A stretch of 64,000 bases of DNA from Cymbidium sinense (Eukaryota; Streptophyta; Magnoliopsida; Asparagales; Orchidaceae), in NCBI GenBank assembly GCA_021442155.1, contig CM038215.1, forward strand, positions 274,267,014-274,331,013, written 5' to 3'. The position numbers and the translations under genes are program-made. The notes under the pieces were generated by a model that did not search any database, was not told the origin of the DNA, and saw only the letters and a program-made list of their open reading frames with translations. Positions 11,501 through 23,199 of the stretch are shown here, in pieces. Every line of letters starts with the position of its first letter. Within the stretch, counting starts at the first letter, position 1.

Positions 11501-14320
11501 AACCTATATCCCTAAATCCTAAACCCTGAACCCTAAACCCTAATAATAACCCTAGGCCCTAAACCCTAAACCCTAAACCCTAAACCCTAAAAACCCTAAT
11601 GCTTAAAGCCTAAAGCCTAAAGCTTAAAGCCTAAACTAACCCTAAACCATAAGCTAAACCTAAACCCTAAACCCAAAAAACCCTAAACCCTAAAGCTTAA
11701 ACACTAAACCCTAAACCCTAAACCCTAAACCCTAAACCCTAACCCTAAACCCTAAATCGTATAAAATCCAAAACCCCAAAACCATAAACCCTAAACCATA
11801 AACCCTAAACCCTAAACCCTAAATCTTAAACCCTAAAAAACTTAAAAGCTTAAGAATAAACTAAATAAAACCTAAAAATAAAGTAATTAAAAAAAACCTA
11901 AACCTAAATAAAATAAAAAAATGAAATATCATAAAAACCTAAACTAAATCCTAAACCTAAACCTAAAAATAAAAAAATAAACTAAAATAATTTAATAAAA
12001 ACTTAAACTAAACTAAAAAATAAAACAAACCATAGAATAAAAAACCTAAATAAAATAAAAACTAAACATAAAATGAAAATAAAATAAACCTAAAATAAAA
12101 TAAAATAAAAACTAAATAAAATCCTAAACCTAAAAAATAAACCTAAAAATAATACATGAAAGTAAATAAAAAATAAAAGCTAAACCTAAAAGAAAAATAA
12201 AACCTAAACCTAAACCTAAGAAAAACCTAAACCTATAAATAAAACTCAACTAATAAATAAACCTAAACCTAAACCTAAACATAAAAAATAAACTAAAATA
12301 AAAAACTGAAAAAAAAACCTAAAATTAATAAACTAAACTAAATTAAATTAAAAAATAAACCTAAATAAAAATAAAAAATAAAGCAAACTAAAATAAATAA
12401 AATATAAATTAAATATGAATTTATTCTCTGTTAGAAAAAATACCAAAATCTTAAACCCTAAACTAAAATAACCCCTAAACCTAAAATAAAAATAAAATAA
12501 AACTAAACTTACACTAAAATAAACTAAACTAAAATAAATAAAACCTAAACCTCAACCTAAAATAAACTAAACCTAAACCTAAACCTAAACAAAATCAAAT
12601 TAAATAAACTAAAACTAAACCTAAACAAAAATTGAAAAATAAAACCCAAAAATAAACCTAAAATAAAAACATAAAACCTAAACCTAAAAAAATTAAATAA
12701 AAACCTAAACCTAAACCCAATAATAAAAATAAATAAAACTAAAAAATAAAATACAAATAAAACAAAACTAAAAAATAAACATAAACCTAAACCTAAACAA
12801 AAAAATTAAAATAAAAAACCTAAATAAAAATAAATAAACATAAAAGAAAATAAACTAAAATTAATTCTAAACCTAAACTAAAAAATAAAACATAAAAATA
12901 AACCTAAAATAAGAACCTAAAACCTAAACCCAAAAAAAAAACTTACTCTTTAACCTAAAAATAAAAAATAAAACCTAAACCTAAATAATAAAATAAAAAT
13001 AAAATAAACATAAACCTAAACCTAAACCTACAAAATAAACTAAAATAAAAAACATAAAATAAAATAAACTAAAATAATTAAAAAATAACCTAAATAAACC
13101 TAAACCTATCGGTTTACTTAATTTATAAAAAAAACCCTAAACCCTAAACGCTAAATCCTAATCTCCAAACCCTAAACCCTTGACCTTAAAGCCAACCTTA
13201 AACCTTAAACACTAAGCCTACAACCCTAAACCAATATCTCTAAATCCAAAATCCTAAACTCTAAACCCTAACCCTAACCCTAAACCCTAAACCCAAAAAC
13301 CCTAAACTCTAAACTCTAAACTAACCCTAAACCCTAATGCCTAAAGCCTAAATCCTAAACTAACCCTAAACCCAAAGCTAACCCTAAACCCTAAACCCTA
13401 AACCTTAAAGATTAAACACTAAACCCTAAAGACTAAGCCCTAAACCATAAAGCATAAAACCCTAAACCCCAAAACCATAAACCCTAAACCATATACCCTA
13501 AACCCTAAACCCCAAAACCTTAGAAACCTAAAAACCTAAACTTAAACTAAATAAAACCTAAAAATAAAATAAATAAAAAAGCCTAAACCTAAATATAATA
13601 AAATAATAAAATAAAATAAAAACCTAAACTAAAACCAAAACCTAAACCTAAAAATAAAAAAAATAAAAATAAACTAAAATTTAATTAATAAAAACTTACA
13701 CTAAACTAAAAAAATAAAATAAACCTAAGAATAAAAAATCTAAATAAAATAAAAAGTAAACATAAAATAAAAAAAAAATAAACTTAAAATAAAATAAAAA
13801 CTAAATAAAATCCTAAACCAAAAAAATAAACCTAAAAATAAAACCTAAAATTAAATAAAAATTAAAACCTAAACCTAAGAAAAAAAAAAAACCTAAACCT
13901 AAACCTAAAAAAAAACCTAAACCTATCAATAAAACTCAACTAATAAATAAACCTAAACCTAAACCTAAAAAATAAACTAAAATAAAAAACATAAACTAAA
14001 TTAAATAAACCTAAAATTAATAAACTGAATTAAATTAAATTAAACAAATAAACCTAAATAAAAATAAAAAATAAAGTAAACTAAAATAAATAAAATATAA
14101 ACTAAATTTACTAAATAAACCTGAACCAACTTGTTTATTTAATTAAAAAAAATCTTAAACCCTAAAACCTAAAAAACTATAAACCCTAATCCCTAAAACC
14201 TAGAAAACCCTAAGCCCTAAATCCTAAACCCTAAAAGCATAAACCCTAAAACCCTAAACCCCAAACCCTACATCTAAACCACAAAACCTAATAGACCTAA
14301 ACCTAAACCTAAACCATAAG
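8560..14320 (+). repeat. Degenerate telomere-like satellite block, C-rich strand on +
   Basis: Alternating blocks. CCCTAAA-rich: about 9056-9500, 9690-9990, 10195-10620, 11400-11860, 13130-13530 and 14150-14310. A-rich CCTAAA/AATAAA: about 8560-9055, 9500-9660, 10020-10180, 10620-11395, 11860-13110 and 13530-14130. The longest perfect heptamer runs are only about five units (for example 9063-9102 and around 11705-11745). The plus strand has very little G. Dyad-anchor sequences (GTTTACTTAATT or variants) occur near 9041, 10161, 11381, 13111 and 14131. It is far too degenerate to be a working telomere. Confidence 0.95.
12405..12450 (+). pseudogene. Relic of the GRP repeat: last bases of the 3'UTR only
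   Basis: Inside G-poor satellite, 12412-12445 reads ATGAATTTATTCTCTGTTAG followed by an A-run. This matches the extreme 3' end of the GRP units at 14321 and beyond. The rest of that unit is missing, so a copy was deleted or joined here. Confidence 0.7.
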
Positions 14321-14809
14321 AATGGGCAGAACCTTGACAATAAGAACATCACCATCAACAAGGGTCAGTCTAGATCTGGCGGTGGAGGCGAAGGCAGAGG
14401 CAGTGGTAATCATAGTGGTGGTGGGGGATTTGAAGGTGCGAGTGGATATGGAGGTGGTGGTCAAAGCAGAAACGATTATGGTAGTAGGAGGAGCGATAGA
14501 GGATACAACTGTGGTGGTGACAGAGAGAGAAATGGAGGATATGATGGTGGATCCTGCTACTCGAGAGGCCGGGGTGGTCTTGATGGGAACTAGAGAAATT
14601 GAAGAATGGCAGATCCGATCTGCTGCTAATGGAACTATGTCTTTATAGTAGAGACAGTTCTAGTTATCTAGGGTTTTTGCTTATCTCTATGCATGCTCAT
14701 TTTTGATCTATGTCATCACTTATGTCTTAGAAAACTTGGTGTGTTACTTGGTTGATGAAATAGAAAAGAAGAAATGTTTAATCTGAATTTGTTCTATGTA
14801 AGAAAAAAA
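14321..14809 (+). pseudogene. GRP retropseudogene copy 1 (most open)
   Basis: The frame from AAT at 14321 reads NGQNLDNKNITIN, which is the last strand region of an RRM in plant glycine-rich RNA-binding proteins (GRP7/GR-RBP class). It continues as QSRSGGGGEGRGSG, a Gly/Tyr/Arg/Ser-rich tail, and SRGRGGLDGN. The frame is open for 90 codons to a TAG at 14591-14593, where the family has Trp in DGNWRN. There is no start codon and no N-terminal RRM half. A roughly 170-base 3'UTR and an A-run at 14802-14808 follow. The 5' truncation and A-tract suggest an mRNA-derived retrocopy. It sits directly after CCTAAA repeats. Confidence 0.88.
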
Positions 14810-15854
14810 CCAAATCCCTAAACCCTAAACTAAAACCTAAACCCTAAACTATAAAAAAACTTAAACCTAAACTAAAAATAACATTAAACAAAACCTACAC
14901 TAAAATAAACAAAATTAAAATAAATAAAACATAAACCTAAACCTAAAATAAACTAAATCTAAACCTAAACATAAACTAAATAAAATAAAATAAACTAAAA
15001 CTAAACCTAAACATAAATAAAAAATTAAAACCTAAATATAAATCAAAAATAAAAACCTAAAACCTAAAATTAAAAAAATAAAATAAAAACCTAAACCTGA
15101 ACTTAAAAATAAAAAATAAAACCAAATCCTAATAAATAAAGTAAAAATAAAACAAAACTAAAAAATAAACATAAACCTAAACCTAAACAAAAAAAAAACT
15201 AAAATAAAAAACCTAAACTAAAGTAAATAAACCTAAAATAAATAAACTAAACTAAATAAAATAATAATACAAACTAAAATTAATAAAAAATGAACTATAT
15301 AAACCTAAACCTATTTTTTATTTTTTTTAAAACCCTAAACTAAAACCCTAAACCCTAAATCTAAACTTAACCTAAACCTAAACCCTAAACGATAACCCAA
15401 ACATACAACCCTAAATCATAAACCCTAAACCATAAACCTTATACCTAAACCTAAACCCTGACCTAACCTAAACCTAAACTATAAACCTAAACCTAAACCC
15501 TAAAGTTTAAACTAAACTCTAAACTAACCTTAAACCCTAAACCTTAAAGCTTAAACCCTAAACCCTAAACTATAAACCGTAAACCCTAAACGAACCTAAA
15601 CTATAAACCCTAAACCCTAAACCCTAAACCCTAAAAACCCCAAACCCTAAACCCTAAACATTAAACCCTAAACCCTACACCCTAAACCCTAAACCTAAAC
15701 CCAAAACCCTAAACCTTAAAACCTTAAACCCCAAACCCTAAACCCTTAACCCTAAACCCTAAACCCTAACCCTAAACCCTTAAACCTATACCCTAAACCC
15801 TAAACCTAAATCTAATGTAACAAAATAAATTACAAAATAAACCTGAACCCTAAA
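14810..15854 (+). repeat. Telomere-like satellite between GRP copies 1 and 2
   Basis: CCTAAA/AATAAA-type A-rich DNA to about 15300, a degraded T-rich dyad anchor near 15312-15330, then a CCCTAAA-rich block to 15800. Near 15815-15832 lies the conserved flank GTAACAAAATAAATT just before the next GRP copy. No gene is seen. Confidence 0.93.
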
Positions 15855-16304
15855 AATGGGTAGAACCTTCATGCCAGAAATAATCTAGATATGGCGGTGG
15901 AGGCAAAGGCAGAGGTGGTAATTATCATAAGGGTGGTGGGGATCCGAGGTGGTGGTGGATGGAGGTGGTGTTCAGGTAGTGGTGGTCATGGAAGTGGGAG
16001 AAGCAGAGGACATCATTATGGTGGTGGAGAGAGATGGTGGATCCCGCAACTCGAGAGGTCGAGGCGATCTTGATGGGCACTAAAGAAATAGAAGAATAGT
16101 CAATATAATCTGATGCTTAGGTAGCTATGTCTTCATAGTAGAAACTGTTCTACTTATTTAAGATTTTTGATTTGCTTTATGTGTGCTCATTTTTGATCTA
16201 TGTCATCACTTCTGTCCTAAAAAAATTAGTGTGTTACATGGTTGATGAAATTGAAAAGAAGAAATGTTGAATCTAAATTTGTTCTCTGTTTGAAAAAAGA
16301 AAAA
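15855..16304 (+). pseudogene. GRP retropseudogene copy 2
   Basis: It starts NG, stop, NLHARNN. About 20 bases of the ITINQAQS coding part are deleted, which shifts the Gly-rich tail to another frame. The 3'UTR is well kept (TTCTACTTATTTAAG, then GTGTTACATGGTTGATGAAA) and ends in A-rich sequence near 16293-16304. Confidence 0.84.
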
Positions 16305-18383
16305 CCAAAATCCCAAAACCCTAAACAAAAACCTAGACCCCAAACTAAAAAAAAAACCTAAACCTAAAATAAAAATACAATAAACTTATACCTACATTAA
16401 AATAAACTAAACTAAAATAAATAAAAACTAAACCTAAACCTAAAATAAATTAAAGCTAAATCTAAGCTTATACTAAATGAAATAAAATAAACTAAAAATC
16501 AACCTAAACCTAAATTAAAAAATAAAACATAAAAATAAAAATAAAATAAAAACTTAAAACCTAAACCTAAAAAATAAAATTAAAACCAAAATTTAAATCA
16601 AAAAATAAAAATAAAAAATAAAACTTAAACCTAAAAAATAAAATAAAAATAAAACTAAATTAAAAGATAACCATAAACCTAAACTTAAACAAAAATAAAT
16701 AAATTAAAATAAAAATCTAAACTAAAATAAATAAACTAAACTAAGTAAAAATAAAAACTAAACCTACATAAAAATAAAAAAATAAAAAACCAAAATAAAA
16801 AAATAAACTAAATAAACTTTAACCTACCGGTTTACTTAATTTAAAAAGAAAATCATAAACACTAAACCCTAAACCCTAAACCCTATGACCTAAACCATCA
16901 ACCCTAAAACTAACCATAAACCCTAAACCCTAAACCCTAAATGCAATACCTAAAAGCATAAACCCTAAACCCTAAACCCTAAACCCTAAACCTTAAAAAA
17001 TCCTGAACCTTAAACCCTAAACCCTACATAAAAGAAATAAATAAATAAATAAACTTAACCCTAAACCCTAAAATAAACCCTAAACCTTAAACCTAAACCT
17101 ACAACCCTAAACCCTAAACCTTAAACCCTCGAACCCTAAACCATAAACCCTAAACCTTAAATGCTAAACCCTAAAACCCTAAACCCTAAACCTTAAACCC
17201 TAAACCCTAAACCGCAAACCCTAAAAGCTACAACCCTAAACCTCAAACCCTAAACCCTAAACCCCAAACCCTAGACCCTAAACTATAAACCCTAAACACT
17301 AAAAACCTAAAAACCTAAACTTAAACTAAATGAAACATTAAAAAAATAAATAAATAAAATTAAACCTAAATGAAATAACAAAATTAAAAAACATAGAAAC
17401 CTAAAATAAAACTTAAACCTAAACCTAAACCAAAACCTAAACCTATAAATAAAATTAAATAAAAAATAAAAACTAATCTAAACTAAAATAAATAAAAACC
17501 TAAACTAAATTAAAAAATAATATAAAAGAAAAAATTAAAAAACATAAATAAAATAAAACCTAAACATAAAATAAAAATAAAGGAAGCCTAAAATAAAATA
17601 AAACAAAAACTAAATAAAAACCTAAAAAGAAAATAAACCTAAAAATAAATAAATAATAAAAACTTAACCCTAAACTAAAAAAAACCTAAACCTAAATAAA
17701 AATAAACTAAACTAAAATAAATAAAACCAAAACCTAAACATAAAATAAACTAAACCTAAATCGAAACCTAAACTAAATAAAATGAAATAAACTAAAAATA
17801 AAGCTAAACTAAAAAATAAAACCTAAAAATAAACCTAAAATAAAAACCTAAAACTTAAACCTAAGAACATAACATAAAAACCTAAACCTGAACCTAAAAA
17901 TAAGAAAATAAAACCTAAACCTAGCAAATAAAATTAAAATAAAACTCAACTAAAAAATAAACCTTAACCAAAATCTAAACCTAAAAACTAAACTAAAATA
18001 AATAAAACCTAGATTAAAATAAATAAACCTAAACTAAATAAACAGACTAAATAAAAATAAAAAATAAACCTAAAAAGTAATAAATAAAATAAACTAAATA
18101 AATAAAAAATAAACTAAATAAACCTAAACCCATCGATTCACTAAATTTAAAAAAAAGCCATAAACCCTAATTCCTAAAACCTACACCCTAAACATTAAAA
18201 GCATAAACCCTAAAACCCTAAACCCTAAACCCTAAACCCTTAACCCTAAACCTTAAACCCTAACCCTAATCCATAAACACTAAACCCCAATCCCTAAACC
18301 TAAACCTAAAGTAACTAAATAAATGAAAAAATAAACTTAAACCCTAAAACCTAATAAAACTAAAACTAAACCTAAAACCTAAG
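16305..18383 (+). repeat. Telomere-like satellite between GRP copies 2 and 3
   Basis: Two A-rich/CCCTAAA alternations. The A-rich part 16340-16820 ends in the anchor GGTTTACTTAATTT at 16829-16842. A CCCTAAA block spans 16855-17310, a second A-rich part 17320-18120 ends in a degraded anchor near 18134, and a further CCCTAAA block follows to 18300. The length suggests two basic units of which the first lost its GRP segment. No gene is seen. Confidence 0.93.
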
Positions 18384-18836
18384 AATGGGAAAAACCTTGA
18401 TGGCAGGAACATCACCATCAACTAGTCTTAGTCTAGATCTAGCGGTGGAGGCGAAGGCAGAGGTGGCGATTATCACAGTGGCGTTGGGAGATTTGGAGGT
18501 ACTGGTGGATATGGAAGTGGCGGTTGGAGCAGGTTATGGTGCGAAGGGGTGATGAAGCCCATGGTGGTTGTGGAGGGAGAGATCGGTGATGGTGGATCCT
18601 ACCGAGAGGCAGGTGGTTCTGATGGGAACAGACAAAAGAGAATGACTGACAACGCTTATGGAACTATGTTACACTAGAGACAATTTTAGCTATCTATGGT
18701 TCTTGATTTGCTCTATGCATGCACATTTTTGATCTATGTCATCGCTTGTGTCTTAGAAAACTTAGGGTCTTATTTGGTTGATGAAATAGAAAAGAAGAAA
18801 TGTAGAATATCAATTTTTTCTTTATAAAAAAAATAA
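18384..18836 (+). pseudogene. GRP retropseudogene copy 3
   Basis: The start is well kept: NGKNLDGRNITIN, then two TAG stops where NQAQS has Gln, then SRSSGGGEGRGGDYHSG. After about 18530 several small deletions break the tail. The 3'UTR and A-rich end (18825-18836) remain. Confidence 0.85.
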
Positions 18837-20448
18837 AAACAAAAGACCCTAAACCCTAAACTAAAACATAAACCCTAAACCTAAAACACAAACCCTAAAT
18901 TGTAAACCCTAAAAACCCTAAACCCTAAATCCTAAATCCTAAATCTTAAAGCTAAAACCTTAAACCCTAAACCCTAAACCCCAAACCCAAAACCCTAAAC
19001 CCTAAACCATAAACCTTAAACCCTAAAAAGTAAAAACCAAAATATAAACTAAATAAATCCTAAAAAAAAAAATAATAAAACCTAAACCAAATTAAAATAA
19101 AAAAATAAAATTAAACAAAATCATAAACTAAAACCTAAGCCTAAACCTAAACTTAAATAAATAAAAAATAAAAAATAAACTAAAATAAAAAAAATAAAAA
19201 CCTAAACTAAATTAAAAAATAAAAAACCTATAAAAATAAAACTAAACTTAAATTAAAATAAAATAAACCTAAATTAAATTAAATTTAAATAAATAATTAA
19301 ACCTAAAAATAATAAAGTAAACTGAAATAAAGATAAAACAAAATAAACTAGAATAAATAAAAAATAAACTAAGTAAACTAAATAAACCTATGCATACTAG
19401 TTTACTTAATTAAACAAAATTTAAAACTAAAAAAAATAAAAATGAAATAAAAAAACCTTAACCTTAAACCCTAATCCCTAAAACTTTCCCTAAACCCTAA
19501 ACCTACAGCCCTAAACTCTAAACCCCAAACACTAAACCCTAAACCATAATCCCTAAACCCTAAACATTAAACCCTAAAAACCTAAAAACCTAAACCTAAA
19601 CTAAATAAAACATAAAATAAAATAAATAAAAAAACTTAAACCAAAATTAAATAAGAAAAGAAAATAAAATAAAAACCTAACTAAAATTAAACCAAAAAAT
19701 ATAAAAATAAAAAATAAAACCTAAACCATAAAGTAATAAAAAAAACCTAAACCTAAAATAAACAAAATAAATAGAAACCTAAACCTAAACTGAAATAAAC
19801 TAAACTAAAATAAATAAAATCTAAATTAAACTTAAAATAAACTACACCTAAACCCTAAACTAAATAAAATAAAATAAAGTGAAAATAAACTTAAACCTAA
19901 ACTAAAAAATAAAACCTAAAATAAATAAAAAATAAAACGATAACTAACTTAAAAAAAAATAAAAAACCTAAACCTAAACCTAAAAATAAAAAGAAAAACC
20001 TAAACTTAAAAAATAAAATAATATTAAAACTAAACTAAAAAATAAACATAAACTTAAACCTAAACCAAGAAATAAACTAAAATAAAAAACCTAAACTAAA
20101 ATAAATAAACTTAAAATAAATAAACTAAAATAAATAAAAATAAAAATTAAATAAAAATAAAAATAAAAATAAAATAAACTAAAATAAATAAAGAATAAAC
20201 TAAATAAAAATTAAATCTAAATAAAAATAAAATAAACCATAAACCCTAAATGCTAAACACTAAACCTAGACCTTGAAAGCATTAACCCCAAAACCCTAAA
20301 ACCTAAACCCTAAATCATAAACCGTAAATCTTAAACCCTAAATCCTAAACCCTAAACCCTAAGCCTAAACCTAAAGTAACTAAATAAATTTAAAAATTAG
20401 CCTAAACCATAAAGCCTAATAAACCTAAACCTAAACCTAAAACTTGAG
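18837..20448 (+). repeat. Telomere-like satellite between GRP copies 3 and 4
   Basis: CCCTAAA-like DNA to about 19040, then A-rich DNA with the anchor CTAGTTTACTTAATTAAA near 19397-19414, a short CCCTAAA block, more A-rich DNA to 20230, and a final CCCTAAA block to 20365. The conserved flank GTAACTAAATAAATTT is at about 20376-20391. The part from 18981 on is the start of a tandem duplication. No gene is seen. Confidence 0.93.
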
Positions 20449-21267
20449 AATGGAAAGAACCTTGATGGTAGGAACATCACCGTCAACCAAGCACAGTCTA
20501 CATTTGGTGGTGGAGGTGAAGGTGGAGGTGGTGGTCATCGTAGTGGTGGTGGGGGATCTGAAGGTACTGGTGGATATAGAGGTAGTGAGAATGGAAAGAA
20601 CCTTGATGGTAGGAACATCACCGTCAACTAAGCACAGTCTACATTTGGTGGTGGAGGTGAAGGTGGAGGTGGTCATCGTAGTGGTGGTGGGGGATCTGAA
20701 GGTACTGGTGGATATAGAGGTAGTGGTCTGAAGGTATTGGTGGCGAAGGGAGAGAATGAGGAAATGATGGTGGATCTCGCTACTCAAGAGGCCGTGGTGG
20801 TTCTGCTGGGAACTGGAAAAACTGAAGAACTGCCGATCCGATCTGCTTCTTATAGAACTGTGTCTTTATAGTAGAGACAGTTCTAGTTCTCTATAGTTTT
20901 TGATTTATTGTATGCATGCTCATTTTTGATGTATGTCGTCGCTTGCATCTTAGAAAACTTGGTGTGTTACTTAGTTGATGAAATTGAAAGAAGAAATGTT
21001 GAATCTAAATTTGTTATTTATTAAAAAATAGAAATTATAAACCCTAAACAAAAACATGAACCCTAAACTGAAACTAAACCCTAAACCCTAAACCTAAACC
21101 CTAAAAAAAAAAATAAAAAATAAAAAACCAAACCCAACCCTAAAACCTAAAACTAAACCTAAACCCTAGAAAACCGACAACCCGAAACCCTAAATCCTAA
21201 AAAACCTTAAACCCAAAACTCTAAACCCTAAACCCTAAACCCTAAACCTTAAACCTAAAATTGTAAC
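18981..21267 (+). repeat. Tandem duplication unit 1 (carries GRP copy 4)
   Basis: This segment is repeated directly after itself. Start sequence CCCTAAAAAGTAAAAACC at about 19021 recurs at 21307, and the rare marker CCTATGCATACTAGTTTACT at 19388 recurs at 22123. At 21267/21268 the text switches from the end of the unit (AAAATTGTAACCCC) back to its beginning. Unit 1 lacks about 480 bases of A-rich sequence present in unit 2 at about 21590-22070. Confidence 0.85.
20449..21028 (+). pseudogene. GRP retropseudogene copy 4 with internal duplication
   Basis: This copy begins NGKNLDGRNITVNQAQSTFG. The first block, from GAG at 20446 to 20586, is repeated at 20587-20724 (141 and 138 bases, both multiples of three). 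RRM end plus first Gly-rich part therefore appear twice in one frame, separated by GGYRGSENGKNLDG. The second block has a TAA where the first has the CAA of NQAQ. The 3'UTR ends in TTATTAAAAAATAG. Confidence 0.87.
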
Positions 21268-23199
21268 CCCAAACCCAAAACCCTAAACCCTAAACCATAA
21301 ACCTTAAACCCTAAAAAGTAAAAACCAAAATATAAACTAAATCCTAAAAAAAAATAATAAAACCTAAACCAAATTAAAATAAAAAATAAAATTAAACAAA
21401 ATCATAAACTAAAACCTAAGCCTAAACCTAAACTTAAATAAATAAAAAATAAAAAATAAACTAAAATAAAAAAAATAAAAACCTAAACTAAATTAAAAAA
21501 TAAAAAACCTATATAAAATAAAAACTAAACTTAAATTAAAATAAAATAAACCTGAAATAAAATTAAATTAAATTTAAATAAATAATTAAACCTAAAAAAT
21601 AAATAAAAAAATAAAACCTACAAATAAATAAAAAATAAAACATAAACACTAAACTAAGAAAAATCCTAAACCTAAAATAAAAATAAAGTAAAGCTAAACC
21701 TAAACTAAAATAAACTAAACTAAAATAAATTAAACCTAAACCTAAACCTAAACTTAACTAAACCTAAACCTAAACCTGAACTAAATAAAATAAATTAAAG
21801 TAAAAAATAAACCTAAACCTAAACTAAAAAATAAAACCTAAAAATAAACCTAAAATAAAAACCTAACACCTAATCCTAAGAAAATAAAATATAAACCTAA
21901 ACATAAACGTAAAAATAAAAAATAAAACTTAAACCCAAAAAATAAAATAAAAATAAAAATAAACCTAAACCTAAATAATAAACTAAAATCAAAACCTAAA
22001 CTAAGTTAAATAATCCAAAAATAAATAAACTAAGCTAAATAAAAATAAAAATAAACCTAAATAAAAATAAAAAATAAAATAAACTAGAATAAATAAAAAA
22101 TAAACTAAGTAAACTAAATAAACCTATGCATACTAGTTTACTTAATTAAACAAAATTTAAAACTAAAAAAAAAAAATAAAAATAAATAAAAAACCTTAAC
22201 CTTAAACCCTAATCCCTAAAACTTTCCCTAAACCCTAAACCCTGCTAAACTCTAAACCCCAAACACTAAACCCTAAACCATAATCCCTAAACCCTAAACA
22301 TTAAACCCTAAAAACCTAAAAAACTTAACCTAAACTAAATAAAACATAAAATAAAATAAATAAAAAAACTTAAACCAAAATTAAATAAGAAAAGAAAATA
22401 AAATAAAAACCTAACTAAAATTAAACCAAAAAATAAAAAAATAAAAAATAAAAAATAAAACCTAAACCATAAAGTAATAAAAAAACCTAAACCTAAAATA
22501 AACAAAATAAATAAAACCTAAACCTAAACTAAATAAACTAAACTAAAATAAATAAAATCTAAACTTAAAATAAACTACACCTAAACCCTAAACTAAATAA
22601 AATAAAATAAAGTGAAAATAAACCTAAACCTAAACTAAAAAATAAAACCTAAAAATAAACCAAAAATAAAAACGTATAACGTTAATATAAAAAATAAAAT
22701 AAAAACCTAAACCTAAACCTAAAAATAAAAAGAAAAACCTAAACTTAAAAAATAAAATAATATTAAAACTAAACTAAAAAATAAACATAAACTTAAACCT
22801 AAACCAAGAAATAAACTAAAATAAAAAAACTTAAACAAAAATAAATAAACCTAAAATAAATAAACTAAACTAAATAAAAAAAGGAACCTAAAATAAATAA
22901 AATAAAAATAAAAATAAAATAAACTAAAATAAATAAAGAATAAACTAAATAAAATTAAATCTAAATAAAAATAAAATAAACCATAAACCCTAAATGCTAA
23001 ACATTAAACCTAGACCTTGAAAGCATTAACCCCAAAACCCTAAAACCTAAACCCTAAATCATAAACCGTAAATCTTAAACCCTAAATCCTAAACCCTAAA
23101 CAGTAAACCCTAAGCCTAAACCTAAAGTAACTAAATAAATTTAAAAATTAGCCTAAACCATAAAGCCTAATAAACCTAAACCTAAACCTAAAACTTGAG
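21029..23199 (+). repeat. Telomere-like satellite between GRP copies 4 and 5
   Basis: It contains the duplication junction at 21267/21268. The rest follows the same order as 18981-20448, with about 480 extra bases of CCTAAA/AATAAA DNA at 21590-22070, the anchor at 22135-22148 and the GTAACTAAATAAATTT flank near 23126-23141. No gene is seen. Confidence 0.93.

Noticed and set aside
14322..14648. Val/Glu-rich plus-strand frames over the GRP copies that start at an ATG
   Set aside because: They are the +1 frame of Gly-rich coding sequence (GTG, GAG and ATG codons). The native frame is the one with NGQNLDG and the Gly-rich tail.
20437..20787. Minus-strand Thr/Ser-rich frames opposite the GRP copies (also at 23148, 25605, 44372, 51501, 52921 and 54198)
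   Set aside because: They are antisense shadows of GGT/GGN glycine codons, giving ACC/TCC-type codons. The sense frame matches a known family and the antisense does not.
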